This document shows positions 1-8,109 of a stretch of 51,679 nucleotides of DNA, one piece after another. The stretch spans positions 1 through 51,679 of the forward strand of contig CAMEON010000008.1 of the NCBI GenBank assembly GCA_945929845.1. The letters are read 5' to 3'. This DNA comes from an uncultured Clostridia bacterium. GTDB lineage: Bacteria > Bacillota > Clostridia > Oscillospirales > CAG-272. A program made the translations under genes and the position numbers. The stretch's first letter is position 1. Every line of letters starts with the position of its first letter. A model generated the notes under the pieces. It did not search any database. It saw nothing but the letters and a program-made list of their open reading frames with translations, and was not told the DNA's origin.

Positions 1-56
1 AGACGAAAAAATCTGTACCGAATCTGCACCACCTCATTAAATCAGCGTTTCCTTAA
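1..56 (-). mobile_element. Terminal fragment of a MITE-like element (cut by the window edge)
   Basis: The reverse complement of this stretch matches the left end of the element at 41426-41588, with three mismatches over the first 44 bases (13-56 here). The outer end is the TTAAGGAA-type terminal inverted repeat at about 38-56. Only one end is visible because the window begins inside it. It lies directly upstream of the surface protein gene at 79, so it may contribute to that gene's promoter region. Confidence 0.7.
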
Positions 57-78
57 TATTCAGAAAGGAACAAATACA

Positions 79-1110
79 ATGAAACGATGGATCGCTACGC
101 TAACAGCTCTTTTCCTTATGGTCAGCATGACGGGAATCCTTGTACTCCAATCCTCGGCGGAAGATACCGTAAAGATCGCTTACGGTTCTGATGAAATCCA
201 ACTGACCCCGGTGGATGCGCTGAACGATGCCGCCCATGTGGTGGACGGCTCCTATGGCTGGGGCACGGCTACCTTTGGCGACGGAAAAATACTCATTGAA
301 ACCAACCAGATGTTCGATGCGTATGGCATGGATACCGAAGCCTTTGGCAGTTTCGACTGGGCTGGCATGAAGTATATCGTCTTCTCTGTGGAGAACACCA
401 GCGACGGTGACATCTACCTCTGCTTCCAGCCCACTGTGCCCGGTGCAGGGAATGCCTTCACCTCCGGCGCGCTGGCGAAGGATAACCCGGTCAAGCTGGT
501 CAGTGCCAAGGACGGCACGGCCAAAGACGCCAAATTCTCCGGTACGCAGGCTATCAATAACCGGGATTGTTTCATCATTCCTTACCGCTTCACCGGATAT
601 GTGTTCCTGCCGGTTGGTATCATTGCCGACCTGAACAGCCTGTCCGTGCCCTCCTTTACCGGGGATGCCAGCTTCCAGAGTTATGGCTTCCATGTGGTGC
701 CGGATGATGCCACCTATGTGGAACTGACCATTCTGGATGTGTACGCCTGCGGAGATTTGCCGGAATACAATGCGCCAGTGGTAACGACAGAAGCTCCGAC
801 AGAGGCACCCACCGAAGAGCCCACGGAAGCGGCTACGGATCCTGTGGTGACTGAGCCGGAAACCACTGAGCAGGAGACCACGGTTCCGGAGCCGGAGACG
901 ACTGTGGAGCAGGCCACCGAAGCACCGACAGAAGTGCCCTCCGTGGAAAGTGTCTCAGACACCAAGGGAGGCGACAGCTCGACTGTTGCGGATGAGACCG
1001 CCGGAGGTAGCACAGACACCGGCTGTTCCTCTGTGCTTGGCCTCTCCGTCCTCTCCCCGATTTTTGCTCTGGCTGTGACCGCCGCCGTGGTGCGCAAGCG
1101 GAAGCATTGA
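79..1110 (+). CDS. Secreted surface protein with Thr/Glu/Pro-rich stalk and C-terminal membrane anchor
   Basis: Protein of 343 aa. Residues 1-27 form a classical signal peptide (MKRW start, hydrophobic core, cleavage near SSAED). Residues about 28-232 look like a compact extracellular beta-rich domain that I do not recognise. Residues about 233-310 are a low-complexity stalk of TEAPTEAPTEEP-type repeats. The end carries a GCSS motif, a hydrophobic helix and a basic RKRKH tail, an arrangement seen on many secreted proteins of gut Clostridia. The start is supported by AAAGGA about 10 bases upstream. It stands alone, with a terminator behind it. The anchor reading comes from tail architecture; the function of the domain is unknown. 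Confidence 0.85.
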   Translation: MKRWIATLTALFLMVSMTGILVLQSSAEDTVKIAYGSDEIQLTPVDALNDAAHVVDGSYGWGTATFGDGKILIETNQMFDAYGMDTEAFGSFDWAGMKYIVFSVENTSDGDIYLCFQPTVPGAGNAFTSGALAKDNPVKLVSAKDGTAKDAKFSGTQAINNRDCFIIPYRFTGYVFLPVGIIADLNSLSVPSFTGDASFQSYGFHVVPDDATYVELTILDVYACGDLPEYNAPVVTTEAPTEAPTEEPTEAATDPVVTEPETTEQETTVPEPETTVEQATEAPTEVPSVESVSDTKGGDSSTVADETAGGSTDTGCSSVLGLSVLSPIFALAVTAAVVRKRKH

Positions 1111-1144
1111 TAGGATGATCGGCTCGTCCGACAGCATACTTTTC

Positions 1145-1176
1145 AGGCCCCTGGGTATCTTCGCCCTGGGGCCTTT
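1145..1176 (+). terminator. Rho-independent terminator after the surface protein gene
   Basis: An 11-base inverted repeat (AGGCCCCTGGG / CCCTGGGGCCT, one central mismatch) with an 8-base loop, 34 bases after the stop codon. The following T tract is short. Up to the feoA gene at 1357 I see no further feature and no convincing promoter. Confidence 0.6.
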
Positions 1177-1356
1177 CATATGTCGAATACCCTCCCGTCC
1201 GATTCGACCTTTTTCACCCTTTGTCAAAAGAACACATATGCTGATAGCAGGTATCGCCGTCCATCGGTGCCTGTGATTTTCAATTCAGAAGTACATACAG
1301 TCCATGGCTCTGTGAGCAAAAGGACTGCCAAAGCGTGATAAAGGAGATGTGTCAGC

Positions 1357-1734
1357 ATGAAGCATGAAACATATAGTCCCTGTGAGGACAGTCTGGCGGT
1401 GCTGATGCCGGGGCAAAGTGCCCTGGTGGTCAGCATGGATCCGTCATCTTCCTTGGCCACCCGCCTGGGGGATCTGGGTATAGCAGAGGGCACCCGGATC
1501 CGCTGTGAAAGGATCAGTCTGTTGGGAGACCCCCGGGCCTACCGGATCTTTCCGGGTTTTGCGCAGACAGGAGAAATAGAAGAAGATTTTCATGAAATAG
1601 TCGGAGGCACCGTCGTCGCTTTGCGGTACAGGGACGCTGTCCGCATCAAGGTGAGGCGGGTTCCGGAGCATATAAAAAGCAGACAGCCCATCCGGACTAC
1701 ATCCGGCCAGGAAGCAGGTGTCGCATGGGATTGA
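1357..1734 (+). CDS. feoA: FeoA-domain protein
   Basis: Protein of 125 aa, longer than the usual 75-85 aa FeoA. The SH3-like FeoA core spans about residues 12-95 (LMPGQSALV near the start, then RLGDLGIAEGTRI and a VVALRYRDAVRIKV end). About 30 extra C-terminal residues overlap the start of feoB. FeoA is the small cytosolic partner needed for ferrous iron uptake by FeoB. AAGGAG at 1341-1346 supports the start. The gene overlaps feoB by 10 bases, implying translational coupling. I could not identify a Fur-like operator. Confidence 0.85.
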   Translation: MKHETYSPCEDSLAVLMPGQSALVVSMDPSSSLATRLGDLGIAEGTRIRCERISLLGDPRAYRIFPGFAQTGEIEEDFHEIVGGTVVALRYRDAVRIKVRRVPEHIKSRQPIRTTSGQEAGVAWD

Positions 1735-3878
1735 CCGTATCATCCGGAGGTCGCCATGCCTCTTCCTTTATGACTACGACCAACGGTCATCTGGCGCAGG
1801 ATGCCGCACTGGTCGCCATGGTGGGGAATCCCAATGTGGGAAAAAGCAGTCTTTTCAATGAACTGACCGGATTACATCAGCATACCGGAAACTGGACAGG
1901 GAAGACTGTAGGCTGTACGGTGGGTACCATGAAACACCGCAGAAGTAAATCTACAGTTATTAAATGGAAGAAAAAAGGGGCAGGGAACACCTGCCCGACC
2001 ATACTCCTGGCTGACCTCCCCGGTTGCTACTCACTGGTTCCTCGTACAGCCGAAGAGGAAGCCGCAAGGAACTTCCTCCTGACACAGCCAATACGGGGAG
2101 CGGTGGTTGTTTGCGACGGGCAGACGCTGGAGAGAAACCTTTTACTTGCCTTCCAACTGTCAACTGTCTTTCCCAAGGAGCGGATCATCCTCTGCGTCAA
2201 CCTGATCGACGAAGCGGAGAAGCAGGGACTATTTGTAGATAGCGACGCACTGGAAAACAGCACCGGTTTTTCGGTCGTGCTGACCAGTGCCAGAACCAGA
2301 CGGGGGATCGACCAGCTTCGCAAAAAAATCGGATTCGTTGTTGAAACAGGGCCTGTCATCAAAACGGACGATGGCAAGAGTAAGCCGGAGGACACAGACA
2401 TTCCTCCGGCATCGGAATATCGTGAGCAGGCCAGCATTTGCGCCGCCGGGTGCATCCGGCCATCGCTGCACACATGCACAGGAGACGAATGTCCTGCTTC
2501 TGCCCATTGCGAAGGCGGCTGTTCCTCCTGCGGGAGCAAGCCCCCGCCTGCCTGCGCCGGTTCCTGTGTCAGGAGCACCCACCACGGCCATCACGAACGC
2601 AAGATCCCCAAAAAATCCGGATTCCAACAAAGGTATGCACGCTTGGATCGGTTGGTCATGGGGCGTTGGACGGCCATTCCCGTGGCTCTTCTGTTTCTCG
2701 CTCTGACGCTGTGGATCACGGTCTATGGAGCCAATCGACCTTCTGAATGGTTGGCGTCGCTGTTTGATTGGTTGGAAATGTGGTTATGGAGGATCCCCTT
2801 ATGGGCACATCTGCCCGGATGGGTATCCGGGATCCTGATCGACGGAGTGTATACCACTGTGGCGAGAGTCACCTCGGTCATGCTCCCGCCCATGGCCATC
2901 TTTTTCCCGCTGTTCACACTGCTGGAGGATGCTGGCTTCCTGCCACGGATCGCTTTCAACTTTGACAGGTGCTTCCAATCCTGCCAGGCCTGCGGGAAGC
3001 AGGCGTTGACCATGTGTATGGGGCTGGGTTGCAGTGCCGCCGGTGTGACCGGATGCCGCATCATCGACTCCGGAAGAGAACGGCTGGTCGCCATCCTGAC
3101 CAACAGCTTCATGCCGTGTAACGGGAAATTTCCCACACTGCTTGCCATGTCAGCGGTCTGCCTGTCCATGGTTGCATCCTCCACGGGAAAGAATACATCC
3201 CTGGAGAGCTTTCAGGCGGCTATGATCGTGACCGGGCTGATTATCCTGTGCGTACTTATCACCCTCCTTGTTTCAAGAATACTGACTGGTACCATTCTGC
3301 GCGGAAAGCCGTCCTCCTTTTTGCTGGAGTTGCCGCCGTACCGATTCCCGAATATCCCCCAGGTACTGGTGCGTTCCTTGCTGGACAGGACACTGTTTGT
3401 CCTTGGGCGTGCTATTTCGGTGGCTGCCCCGGCCGGGGCGGTGCTGTGGCTGTTGACGCACATTCCGACAGGTGGTGAAGAGAACCTGCTGATCCTTGCC
3501 GCCCGGGTACTGGATCCGGTTGGTGCTGTCCTTTGCGTGGACGGTGCCGTCCTGTTGGCTCTGATTCTTTCCGCTCCGGCCAACGAGCTGACTGTTCCGA
3601 TTTTGCTTATGATATACACCGCCGGAAATCAGATGGCCGTCAGTCCGGCAACGGCTGAACTGACTTTGATCCTGAATGGCATGGGATGGAGCGGTTGGGA
3701 GGCTGTGAGTTTCCTGTTGTTATTCCTGTTTCATATTCCTTGCACGACCACATTGATCACTGTGTACAGGGAAACAGGGAAGGTACGGTGGATGATATTG
3801 GCGGCGGCGTTGCCGTTGGTGGTTGGGATCATCCTGTGCGCATTGTTGGCATTGCTCAAAGTAACATTCATTTTTTGA
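1725..3878 (+). CDS. feoB: Ferrous iron transporter FeoB with Cys/His-rich linker
   Basis: Protein of 717 aa that imports Fe(II) across the inner membrane. The N-terminal GTPase domain shows G1 GNPNVGKS (34-41), G3 DLPG (97-100), G4 NLID (near 159) and G5 SAR (near 188). A linker at about 205-300 holds nine cysteines between residues 239 and 281 and then HHGHH at 286-290. From about residue 315 the polytopic membrane domain follows, with the FMPCNGKFPTL segment typical of the Gate region. Two starts are possible: ATG 1725, which has CAGGAAG upstream, or ATG 1770, which has a GGAGG about 20 bases upstream. I prefer 1725. The Cys-rich linker is unusual compared with the E. coli protein and could bind metal or a cluster. 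Confidence 0.93.
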   Translation: MGLTVSSGGRHASSFMTTTNGHLAQDAALVAMVGNPNVGKSSLFNELTGLHQHTGNWTGKTVGCTVGTMKHRRSKSTVIKWKKKGAGNTCPTILLADLPGCYSLVPRTAEEEAARNFLLTQPIRGAVVVCDGQTLERNLLLAFQLSTVFPKERIILCVNLIDEAEKQGLFVDSDALENSTGFSVVLTSARTRRGIDQLRKKIGFVVETGPVIKTDDGKSKPEDTDIPPASEYREQASICAAGCIRPSLHTCTGDECPASAHCEGGCSSCGSKPPPACAGSCVRSTHHGHHERKIPKKSGFQQRYARLDRLVMGRWTAIPVALLFLALTLWITVYGANRPSEWLASLFDWLEMWLWRIPLWAHLPGWVSGILIDGVYTTVARVTSVMLPPMAIFFPLFTLLEDAGFLPRIAFNFDRCFQSCQACGKQALTMCMGLGCSAAGVTGCRIIDSGRERLVAILTNSFMPCNGKFPTLLAMSAVCLSMVASSTGKNTSLESFQAAMIVTGLIILCVLITLLVSRILTGTILRGKPSSFLLELPPYRFPNIPQVLVRSLLDRTLFVLGRAISVAAPAGAVLWLLTHIPTGGEENLLILAARVLDPVGAVLCVDGAVLLALILSAPANELTVPILLMIYTAGNQMAVSPATAELTLILNGMGWSGWEAVSFLLLFLFHIPCTTTLITVYRETGKVRWMILAAALPLVVGIILCALLALLKVTFIF

Positions 3879-3905
3879 TACAAAATCAAAATTTTGTATC
3901 AAAAA
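3872..3905. repeat. Perfect AT-rich inverted repeat at the feoB stop codon
   Basis: Two 15-base arms (TTTTTGATACAAAAT and its complement) flank a 4-base CAAA spacer. The left arm includes the feoB stop codon. No T tract follows on either strand, so it is not a standard terminator. A second, weaker inverted repeat (GCTACCG 3924-3930 with CGGTAGC 3964-3970) follows. A copy of one half (GATACAAAATCA) recurs near 4592. Confidence 0.75.
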
Positions 3906-4055
3906 GGGGAGCAAAAACACCGAGCTACCGAGCTGTTGAAAATTCTGAAAATTTTTCGGTTTCCGGTAGCCTCTACGAAAAGCTTGTATAATTGCACAAA
4001 TCCAAGCATTCGGTTTTGTCGGAAATACCAAATATCCACTATTTTTCAAAAGGTA

Positions 4056-4084
4056 TTCCTTTTTCGTGAAAATTATGTTATAAT
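4056..4084 (+). promoter_or_regulatory. Sigma-A-type promoter of the flavodoxin-like gene
   Basis: A perfect -10 box TATAAT lies at 4079-4084. A weak -35 (TTCCTT, 4056-4061) lies 17 bases upstream. Expected transcription start is near 4091, giving a leader of about 60 bases. Confidence 0.55.
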
Positions 4085-4111
4085 ATAGCCAACAACGGTG
4101 CTCCCACCGGG

Positions 4112-4144
4112 CTTGATCCCCGGACATGAGGCCGGTCAAGGAGG
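4112..4144 (+). promoter_or_regulatory. Leader hairpin abutting the ribosome binding site
   Basis: CTTGA (4112-4116) and CCGG (4120-4123) pair with CCGG (4132-4135) and TCAAG (4136-4140), with a three-base bulge and a short loop. The 3' arm overlaps the first bases of the AAGGAGG ribosome binding site at 4138-4144. A regulatory role is an inference. Confidence 0.35.
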
Positions 4145-4151
4145 ATATAGT

Positions 4152-4580
4152 ATGCCTATCAAAATGAGAGTCCTGTATAATTCAAGTAAGAAAGGCATGG
4201 CCCAGTTTGCCAGTGCTGTCAAGGAAAAATATGAACTTCCGGTCAATGCGGTCAGCGGGAAATTCCCGCCGGAGTACCCCTGCGACAAGGAGCGTATCGT
4301 GGTGCTGGCCATTTCTGCCAAGGGCGAAATGCCGGACGATCTGCGCCGCTTCTGCGGTGAGCTGAACAAGACAAGAGCCTACAATGTGGCCTTGCTGGTG
4401 GACGGTAAGGAGGCGGATGCCAAGAAGATCGGTGAGATTATCAGTGCCGCTGGAACAAATCTTGTTGGTACCAAGGTCATCAATCTGGGCGGCTTCCTGT
4501 TCCTTGGCGGTGCGCTGTCTGACGAAATGAAGGCAGAGCTTTTGAACTGGGTGGATGAAATGGTTGCGGCTTGCAAGTAA
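4152..4580 (+). CDS. Flavodoxin-like protein
   Basis: Protein of 142 aa. The N-terminus (MRVLYNSSKKGMAQFASAVKEKY) resembles the first strand, phosphate loop and helix of the flavodoxin fold. The rest alternates strands and helices (RIVVLAISAKGEMP, YNVALLVDG, TKVINLGGFLFLGG). The consensus TxTGNT flavin phosphate loop is degenerate (SSKKGM), so flavin binding is uncertain. AAGGAGG at 4138-4144 supports this ATG. The gene follows feoB, which would suit a role when iron is short, since flavodoxins replace ferredoxins. It has its own promoter and terminator, so that link is weak. Confidence 0.7.
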   Translation: MPIKMRVLYNSSKKGMAQFASAVKEKYELPVNAVSGKFPPEYPCDKERIVVLAISAKGEMPDDLRRFCGELNKTRAYNVALLVDGKEADAKKIGEIISAAGTNLVGTKVINLGGFLFLGGALSDEMKAELLNWVDEMVAACK

Positions 4581-4610
4581 TCCCTGGTTTTGATACAAAA
4601 TCATACAAAT

Positions 4611-4650
4611 AAATCCCAACAGCTTCCTGACTGTTGGGATTTGTTTTTTG
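4611..4650 (+). terminator. Strong rho-independent terminator
   Basis: A perfect 12-base stem (AAATCCCAACAG / CTGTTGGGATTT) with an 8-base loop is followed by a T-rich tract. It ends the flavodoxin-like transcript. The gene at 4691 converges on it from the other strand, so it may act in both directions. Confidence 0.9.
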
Positions 4651-4690
4651 TTGTATGATTGTTGTTTATTTGCTCAGTTTTTATTATGGA

Positions 4691-5569
4691 TCATGCTTCA
4701 TCGCCCCTCATGTACCTCTCTGTCTTCTCCGAAAGGAATCTGGCGGTGTCAGCCATGAACTTACATGCCACCGGGCGGAAGGCGGCATCATAATGCTTGA
4801 GGAAGGTGTCGGCCTCCAGCGTGAAGCAACCACTGTAGCGGACATCCGCCAAAGCTCGGCAGACGGCATCCCAGTTGATGGCGGCTGTGCCCGGCAGGTT
4901 GTGCAGGTCGTCGGCATAGTTCACATCGTGGACATGGAGAGCGCCCAGCCGGTCATGGCCGATGATGCGAATGGCATCCTCCGGCTCCCGCCCGCACAGA
5001 GCAACATGGCCTATGTCCAGGCAGACCGTGAAGGTGTCCGGGTCGTCCAGCGTGTCATAGTAGGCCGCCAGCTCGTGGGGGTCTGCGCACACATCATCGC
5101 AGATACGATGCGTGACCGGGTGACACTGCCACATATTTTCAATGGCGATCTTTACGCCCGCATCCCTGGCAAAGGGAGCCAGACTGCGGTAAAAGTCCAT
5201 ATTCAGGTCAAACAGCTCCCTCTCGTGGCCGTAGTACCGCCCCCGCTGCAACGGATGTACCACCACCTGTCGGATGCCCAGCCGCCCGGCAAAGGCGAAG
5301 ACACGGGGCATTTGGGGCACCAGCGTGCCGGTGTAGTGGTCATACCCGCCGCCAAAGGGCGCATGAGCCTGATGGAAGACCACGCCCCGACTCTCAGCCA
5401 TCTGCCGGAGCCGGTCGGCCGTCTCCTTCCAGTTTTCCTGGAAAATGTACCCGTAATTGCACATGATGGAGAGATCCAACGCAGTGAAACCCGCATCTAT
5501 CATGCGGGAAATGCCTTCCTCCAGGCCGAAAGTCAGCACCATCTGTTCTGTCTGTGATGCGAATAGCAT
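4691..5569 (-). CDS. Sugar phosphate isomerase/epimerase family TIM-barrel protein
   Basis: Protein of 292 aa of the xylose isomerase-like TIM-barrel superfamily (AP endonuclease 2 fold). Likely metal ligands and catalytic residues fall where this family has them: H66/H69 in HQAH, E144 in IENMWQ, D185 and H188 in LDIGHV, H212/H214 in LHVHD and E252 near the end. Family members isomerise or epimerise sugars and related polyols, but the substrate cannot be read from sequence. AAGGGG upstream supports the start. It is divergent from the GH78-like gene, which suggests the two act on one glycoside-derived sugar. Confidence 0.82.
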   Translation of the reverse strand: MLFASQTEQMVLTFGLEEGISRMIDAGFTALDLSIMCNYGYIFQENWKETADRLRQMAESRGVVFHQAHAPFGGGYDHYTGTLVPQMPRVFAFAGRLGIRQVVVHPLQRGRYYGHERELFDLNMDFYRSLAPFARDAGVKIAIENMWQCHPVTHRICDDVCADPHELAAYYDTLDDPDTFTVCLDIGHVALCGREPEDAIRIIGHDRLGALHVHDVNYADDLHNLPGTAAINWDAVCRALADVRYSGCFTLEADTFLKHYDAAFRPVACKFMADTARFLSEKTERYMRGDEA

Positions 5570-5655
5570 GATTCTATTCCCCTTCCCTTTTTCCGCTTGT
5601 ATTTTTCCATGCCCGCCTGTCAGATACAGCCGGGTCTTGTCGTGGATTCCTGTAC

Positions 5656-5684
5656 ATTATATCATTTGCGGCGAAATTTGTCAA
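5656..5684 (-). promoter_or_regulatory. Consensus sigma-A promoter for the sugar isomerase-like gene
   Basis: On the minus strand TTGACA (5684-5679), a 17-base spacer and TATAAT (5661-5656) match the consensus exactly. Its -35 region is half of a 10-base inverted repeat shared with the opposite promoter. Confidence 0.85.
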
Positions 5685-5711
5685 GATTCCCACAGATTTT
5701 TCCGTATATTC

Positions 5712-5740
5712 TTGACAAAAGCACCGTGAAAGGATATAAT
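5712..5740 (+). promoter_or_regulatory. Consensus sigma-A promoter for the GH78-like gene
   Basis: TTGACA (5712-5717), a 17-base spacer and TATAAT (5735-5740) match the consensus exactly. The two divergent -35 boxes are 27 bases apart. Confidence 0.88.
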
Positions 5741-5807
5741 GAAGACACTTACAGTGCGACTGTCTGCCTGTACGGTAAATTGCTTTTGAAAGGAAATCTG
5801 TTTTCAT

Positions 5808-8039
5808 ATGAGCTTTTGGATATGTGCTGACGAAAAGCCCACCGTCACCCATTTTTACTACTTTACCAAGGAGCTGGACATCCCGGCAGGGGCACGGCTC
5901 ACCGCCCGCACCTGCGGGGACACCCGGTATCATCTGTACCTGAATGACCGCCTGGTATGCGAAGGGCCATGCCAGGGTTCCCAGTATGTCCGGTACTACG
6001 AGGACACAGACCTGACCCCCTACCTGCAGGCGGGGAAAAACACCCTCTGCGCCAAGGTCATGTACATGCAGGAAGGTTCCTTCATCTCGGTGTACCGTGG
6101 CTCCCGCCCTGCCTTCTGGCTGGACGGCACGCTGACCCTCCCGGACGGCACCGTGTCCCCGGTCGGGACGGACGAGACCTGGCACTGCCTGCGGGACGAC
6201 TCAGTATCGTTCCACCATCAGCCCGGCATCCACACCTCGGTACCCCCCTGCGAGGAGGTGCAGGCCCGGCAGGTGCTGACCCCGGTTCCCACTGCCCGGA
6301 TGTATGAACCCAATCTTCAGAACAAGGGCTACAATATTTTCGGCCTGGGGGAGTATTACCCTCTGTCTCCCCGCCCCATTCCCCCGATGCAGACCGGTGA
6401 GCCGAAGACCTTCCAACCGGTGCGCCGGGGGGAGGGCTGGCTGGAGCTGGACGCCGGCACCTACACCACGGCCAGGGTGTCCCTGACCTTCCAGGCCGCC
6501 GCCGGCAGTACCGTGCGGGTCATCTATTCCGAATGCTACACCCAGGAAGACGGGAACGGCAACCGCTACAAGGGCCGCCGGGACGATGCCTCCCAGCCCA
6601 CCAGCGGCCTGCCTGGCGTGGCGGACATCCTGCACGCCAGCGGGGAGACCCAGACCTATTCCCCCTTCTGGTACCGGGCGTTCCGCTTCATCCGGCTGGA
6701 ATTTGACCCGGAGGCAGACTTCACTCTGCTATCCCTGACCTACCAGCCCTACTTTTACCCGCTGGACAGTGCCGGTCAGTTCGCCTGCTCCGACGACCGC
6801 TTCAACCGTATGTGGGACATCAGCCGCAACACCGTGCTGTGCTGTATGCACGAGATGTATGTGGACTGCCCCTTCTACGAGCAACAGCAATATGACATGG
6901 ACTCCTGCCTGGAGATGCTGTTCACCTTCCGCATGAGCGCAGACCGGCGGATGCCCCTCAAGAGCATCACCGACCTGGCCCACTCCCAGTTGTCCGATGG
7001 GATGCTTCAGGCCAACTACCCGTCCACTATGGTGCAGGTCATTCCGGGCTTCACCCTGTTCTGGGTGCTGATGCTCCGGGAGTACCTGCGCTACACCGGC
7101 TCTGACCCGGCCTGCGTGGCGGAGGCAAAGACCTTTTCCGGCATTCTGGACAGGGCACTGGAGGCCTTCGAGCCGTACATGACCAAAGACGGCCTGATTG
7201 GCCCCACCCCTTACTGGCCTTTCGTGGACTGGGTGCCTGCCTGGCCGGTGGGTGTGCCTGTAGGTGGGCGGGAGGAGCCCATCACCGTCACCTGCCTGAT
7301 GTTTGCCGCCGCCCTGAAGGCCGCCTCCGAGATGGCAGAGACCTTCGGACGGCCGGAACGGGCTGCCGAGTATGACCGCCGGGCCGGAGAGATGATACGG
7401 CAGGTCAACCGGCTGTGCTACGATGAGGAAGCCGGGCTATACCGTGACACGCCAAGCCGCAGGAATTTCTCCCAGCACACCTCCCTGTGGGCGGTGCTGT
7501 CCGGTGCCGTGACCGGAGAGGAAGCCGGGGCACTGATAGACCGCACCTTTGACGGCCATGTGCCGGTGTCCGCCTGCACCTTCTCCATGAATCACTACCT
7601 GTTCCGTGCCCTGGAGGCCGCCGGACGGTACAGGTACGCCCCGGTGCTGTTTGAGGGCTGGCAGAAGATGCTGGACCTGCACTGCACCACCTGGTGCGAG
7701 AACCCGGACAGCCCCCGCAGTGAGTGCCACGGCTGGTCCTCCGCCCCCATCTACGAGTTTTCTGAGATGGTGCTGGGTGTGTACCCCACAGCAGACGGCT
7801 ATCGCCGGGTGCGTGTGAAGCCCTGGGTGGAGGGGCTGGGTCTGACCTGGGCCAAGGGAACCGTCCCCACCCCCTACGGCGTGCTGTCCGTAGCCTGGGA
7901 GATAGAGAACCGGCACCTGACCCTGACCGTCACCCGGCCTGCCGGGGCGGACATGGAGGTGACACTGATTCTGCCGGACGGGCAGGCACAGGTCATGGAA
8001 AAGGACACCGTGACCGCCACCGTGTCCTGTAAGCTGTAA
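5808..8039 (+). CDS. GH78-like alpha-L-rhamnosidase family protein
   Basis: Protein of 743 aa without a signal peptide, so probably cytosolic. Residues 1-140 form a beta-sandwich resembling the N-terminal carbohydrate-binding domains of family 78 (YHLYLNDRLVCEGPC). An all-helical (alpha/alpha)6-barrel region spans about 320-660 and carries the family-type segment DCPFYEQQQYDMDS near 352 and CENPDSPRSECHGW near 630. The last 80 residues are a beta domain. The family cleaves terminal L-rhamnose from glycosides. AAAGGA lies about 14 bases upstream of the ATG. Exact substrate is unknown; a related unsaturated-sugar or other glycosidase activity remains possible. Confidence 0.82.
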   Translation: MSFWICADEKPTVTHFYYFTKELDIPAGARLTARTCGDTRYHLYLNDRLVCEGPCQGSQYVRYYEDTDLTPYLQAGKNTLCAKVMYMQEGSFISVYRGSRPAFWLDGTLTLPDGTVSPVGTDETWHCLRDDSVSFHHQPGIHTSVPPCEEVQARQVLTPVPTARMYEPNLQNKGYNIFGLGEYYPLSPRPIPPMQTGEPKTFQPVRRGEGWLELDAGTYTTARVSLTFQAAAGSTVRVIYSECYTQEDGNGNRYKGRRDDASQPTSGLPGVADILHASGETQTYSPFWYRAFRFIRLEFDPEADFTLLSLTYQPYFYPLDSAGQFACSDDRFNRMWDISRNTVLCCMHEMYVDCPFYEQQQYDMDSCLEMLFTFRMSADRRMPLKSITDLAHSQLSDGMLQANYPSTMVQVIPGFTLFWVLMLREYLRYTGSDPACVAEAKTFSGILDRALEAFEPYMTKDGLIGPTPYWPFVDWVPAWPVGVPVGGREEPITVTCLMFAAALKAASEMAETFGRPERAAEYDRRAGEMIRQVNRLCYDEEAGLYRDTPSRRNFSQHTSLWAVLSGAVTGEEAGALIDRTFDGHVPVSACTFSMNHYLFRALEAAGRYRYAPVLFEGWQKMLDLHCTTWCENPDSPRSECHGWSSAPIYEFSEMVLGVYPTADGYRRVRVKPWVEGLGLTWAKGTVPTPYGVLSVAWEIENRHLTLTVTRPAGADMEVTLILPDGQAQVMEKDTVTATVSCKL

Positions 8040-8056
8040 GCCGCCCCATAAGGAAT

Positions 8057-8104
8057 GACCGCCGCAGAGGTGCGCAGGGAGCGCAGACTTTGCGGCGGCC
8101 TTTT
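8057..8104 (+). terminator. Terminator between the GH78-like gene and tadA
   Basis: CCGCCGCA (8059-8066) pairs with TGCGGCGG (8091-8098), and an inner GTGCGC/GCGCA hairpin is possible. CCTTTT follows. The minus-strand tadA gene converges on it. Confidence 0.7.
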
Positions 8105-8109
8105 GGGGG

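Noticed and set aside
1175..1356. Fur or other iron box before feoA
   Set aside because: I looked for a palindromic iron-regulator site and saw none that was convincing; TTGTCA at 1221 lacks a matching -10 box.
3872..3905. Terminator for feoB
   Set aside because: The stem is A-T only and followed by A and G rather than T, so it lacks the normal terminator form.
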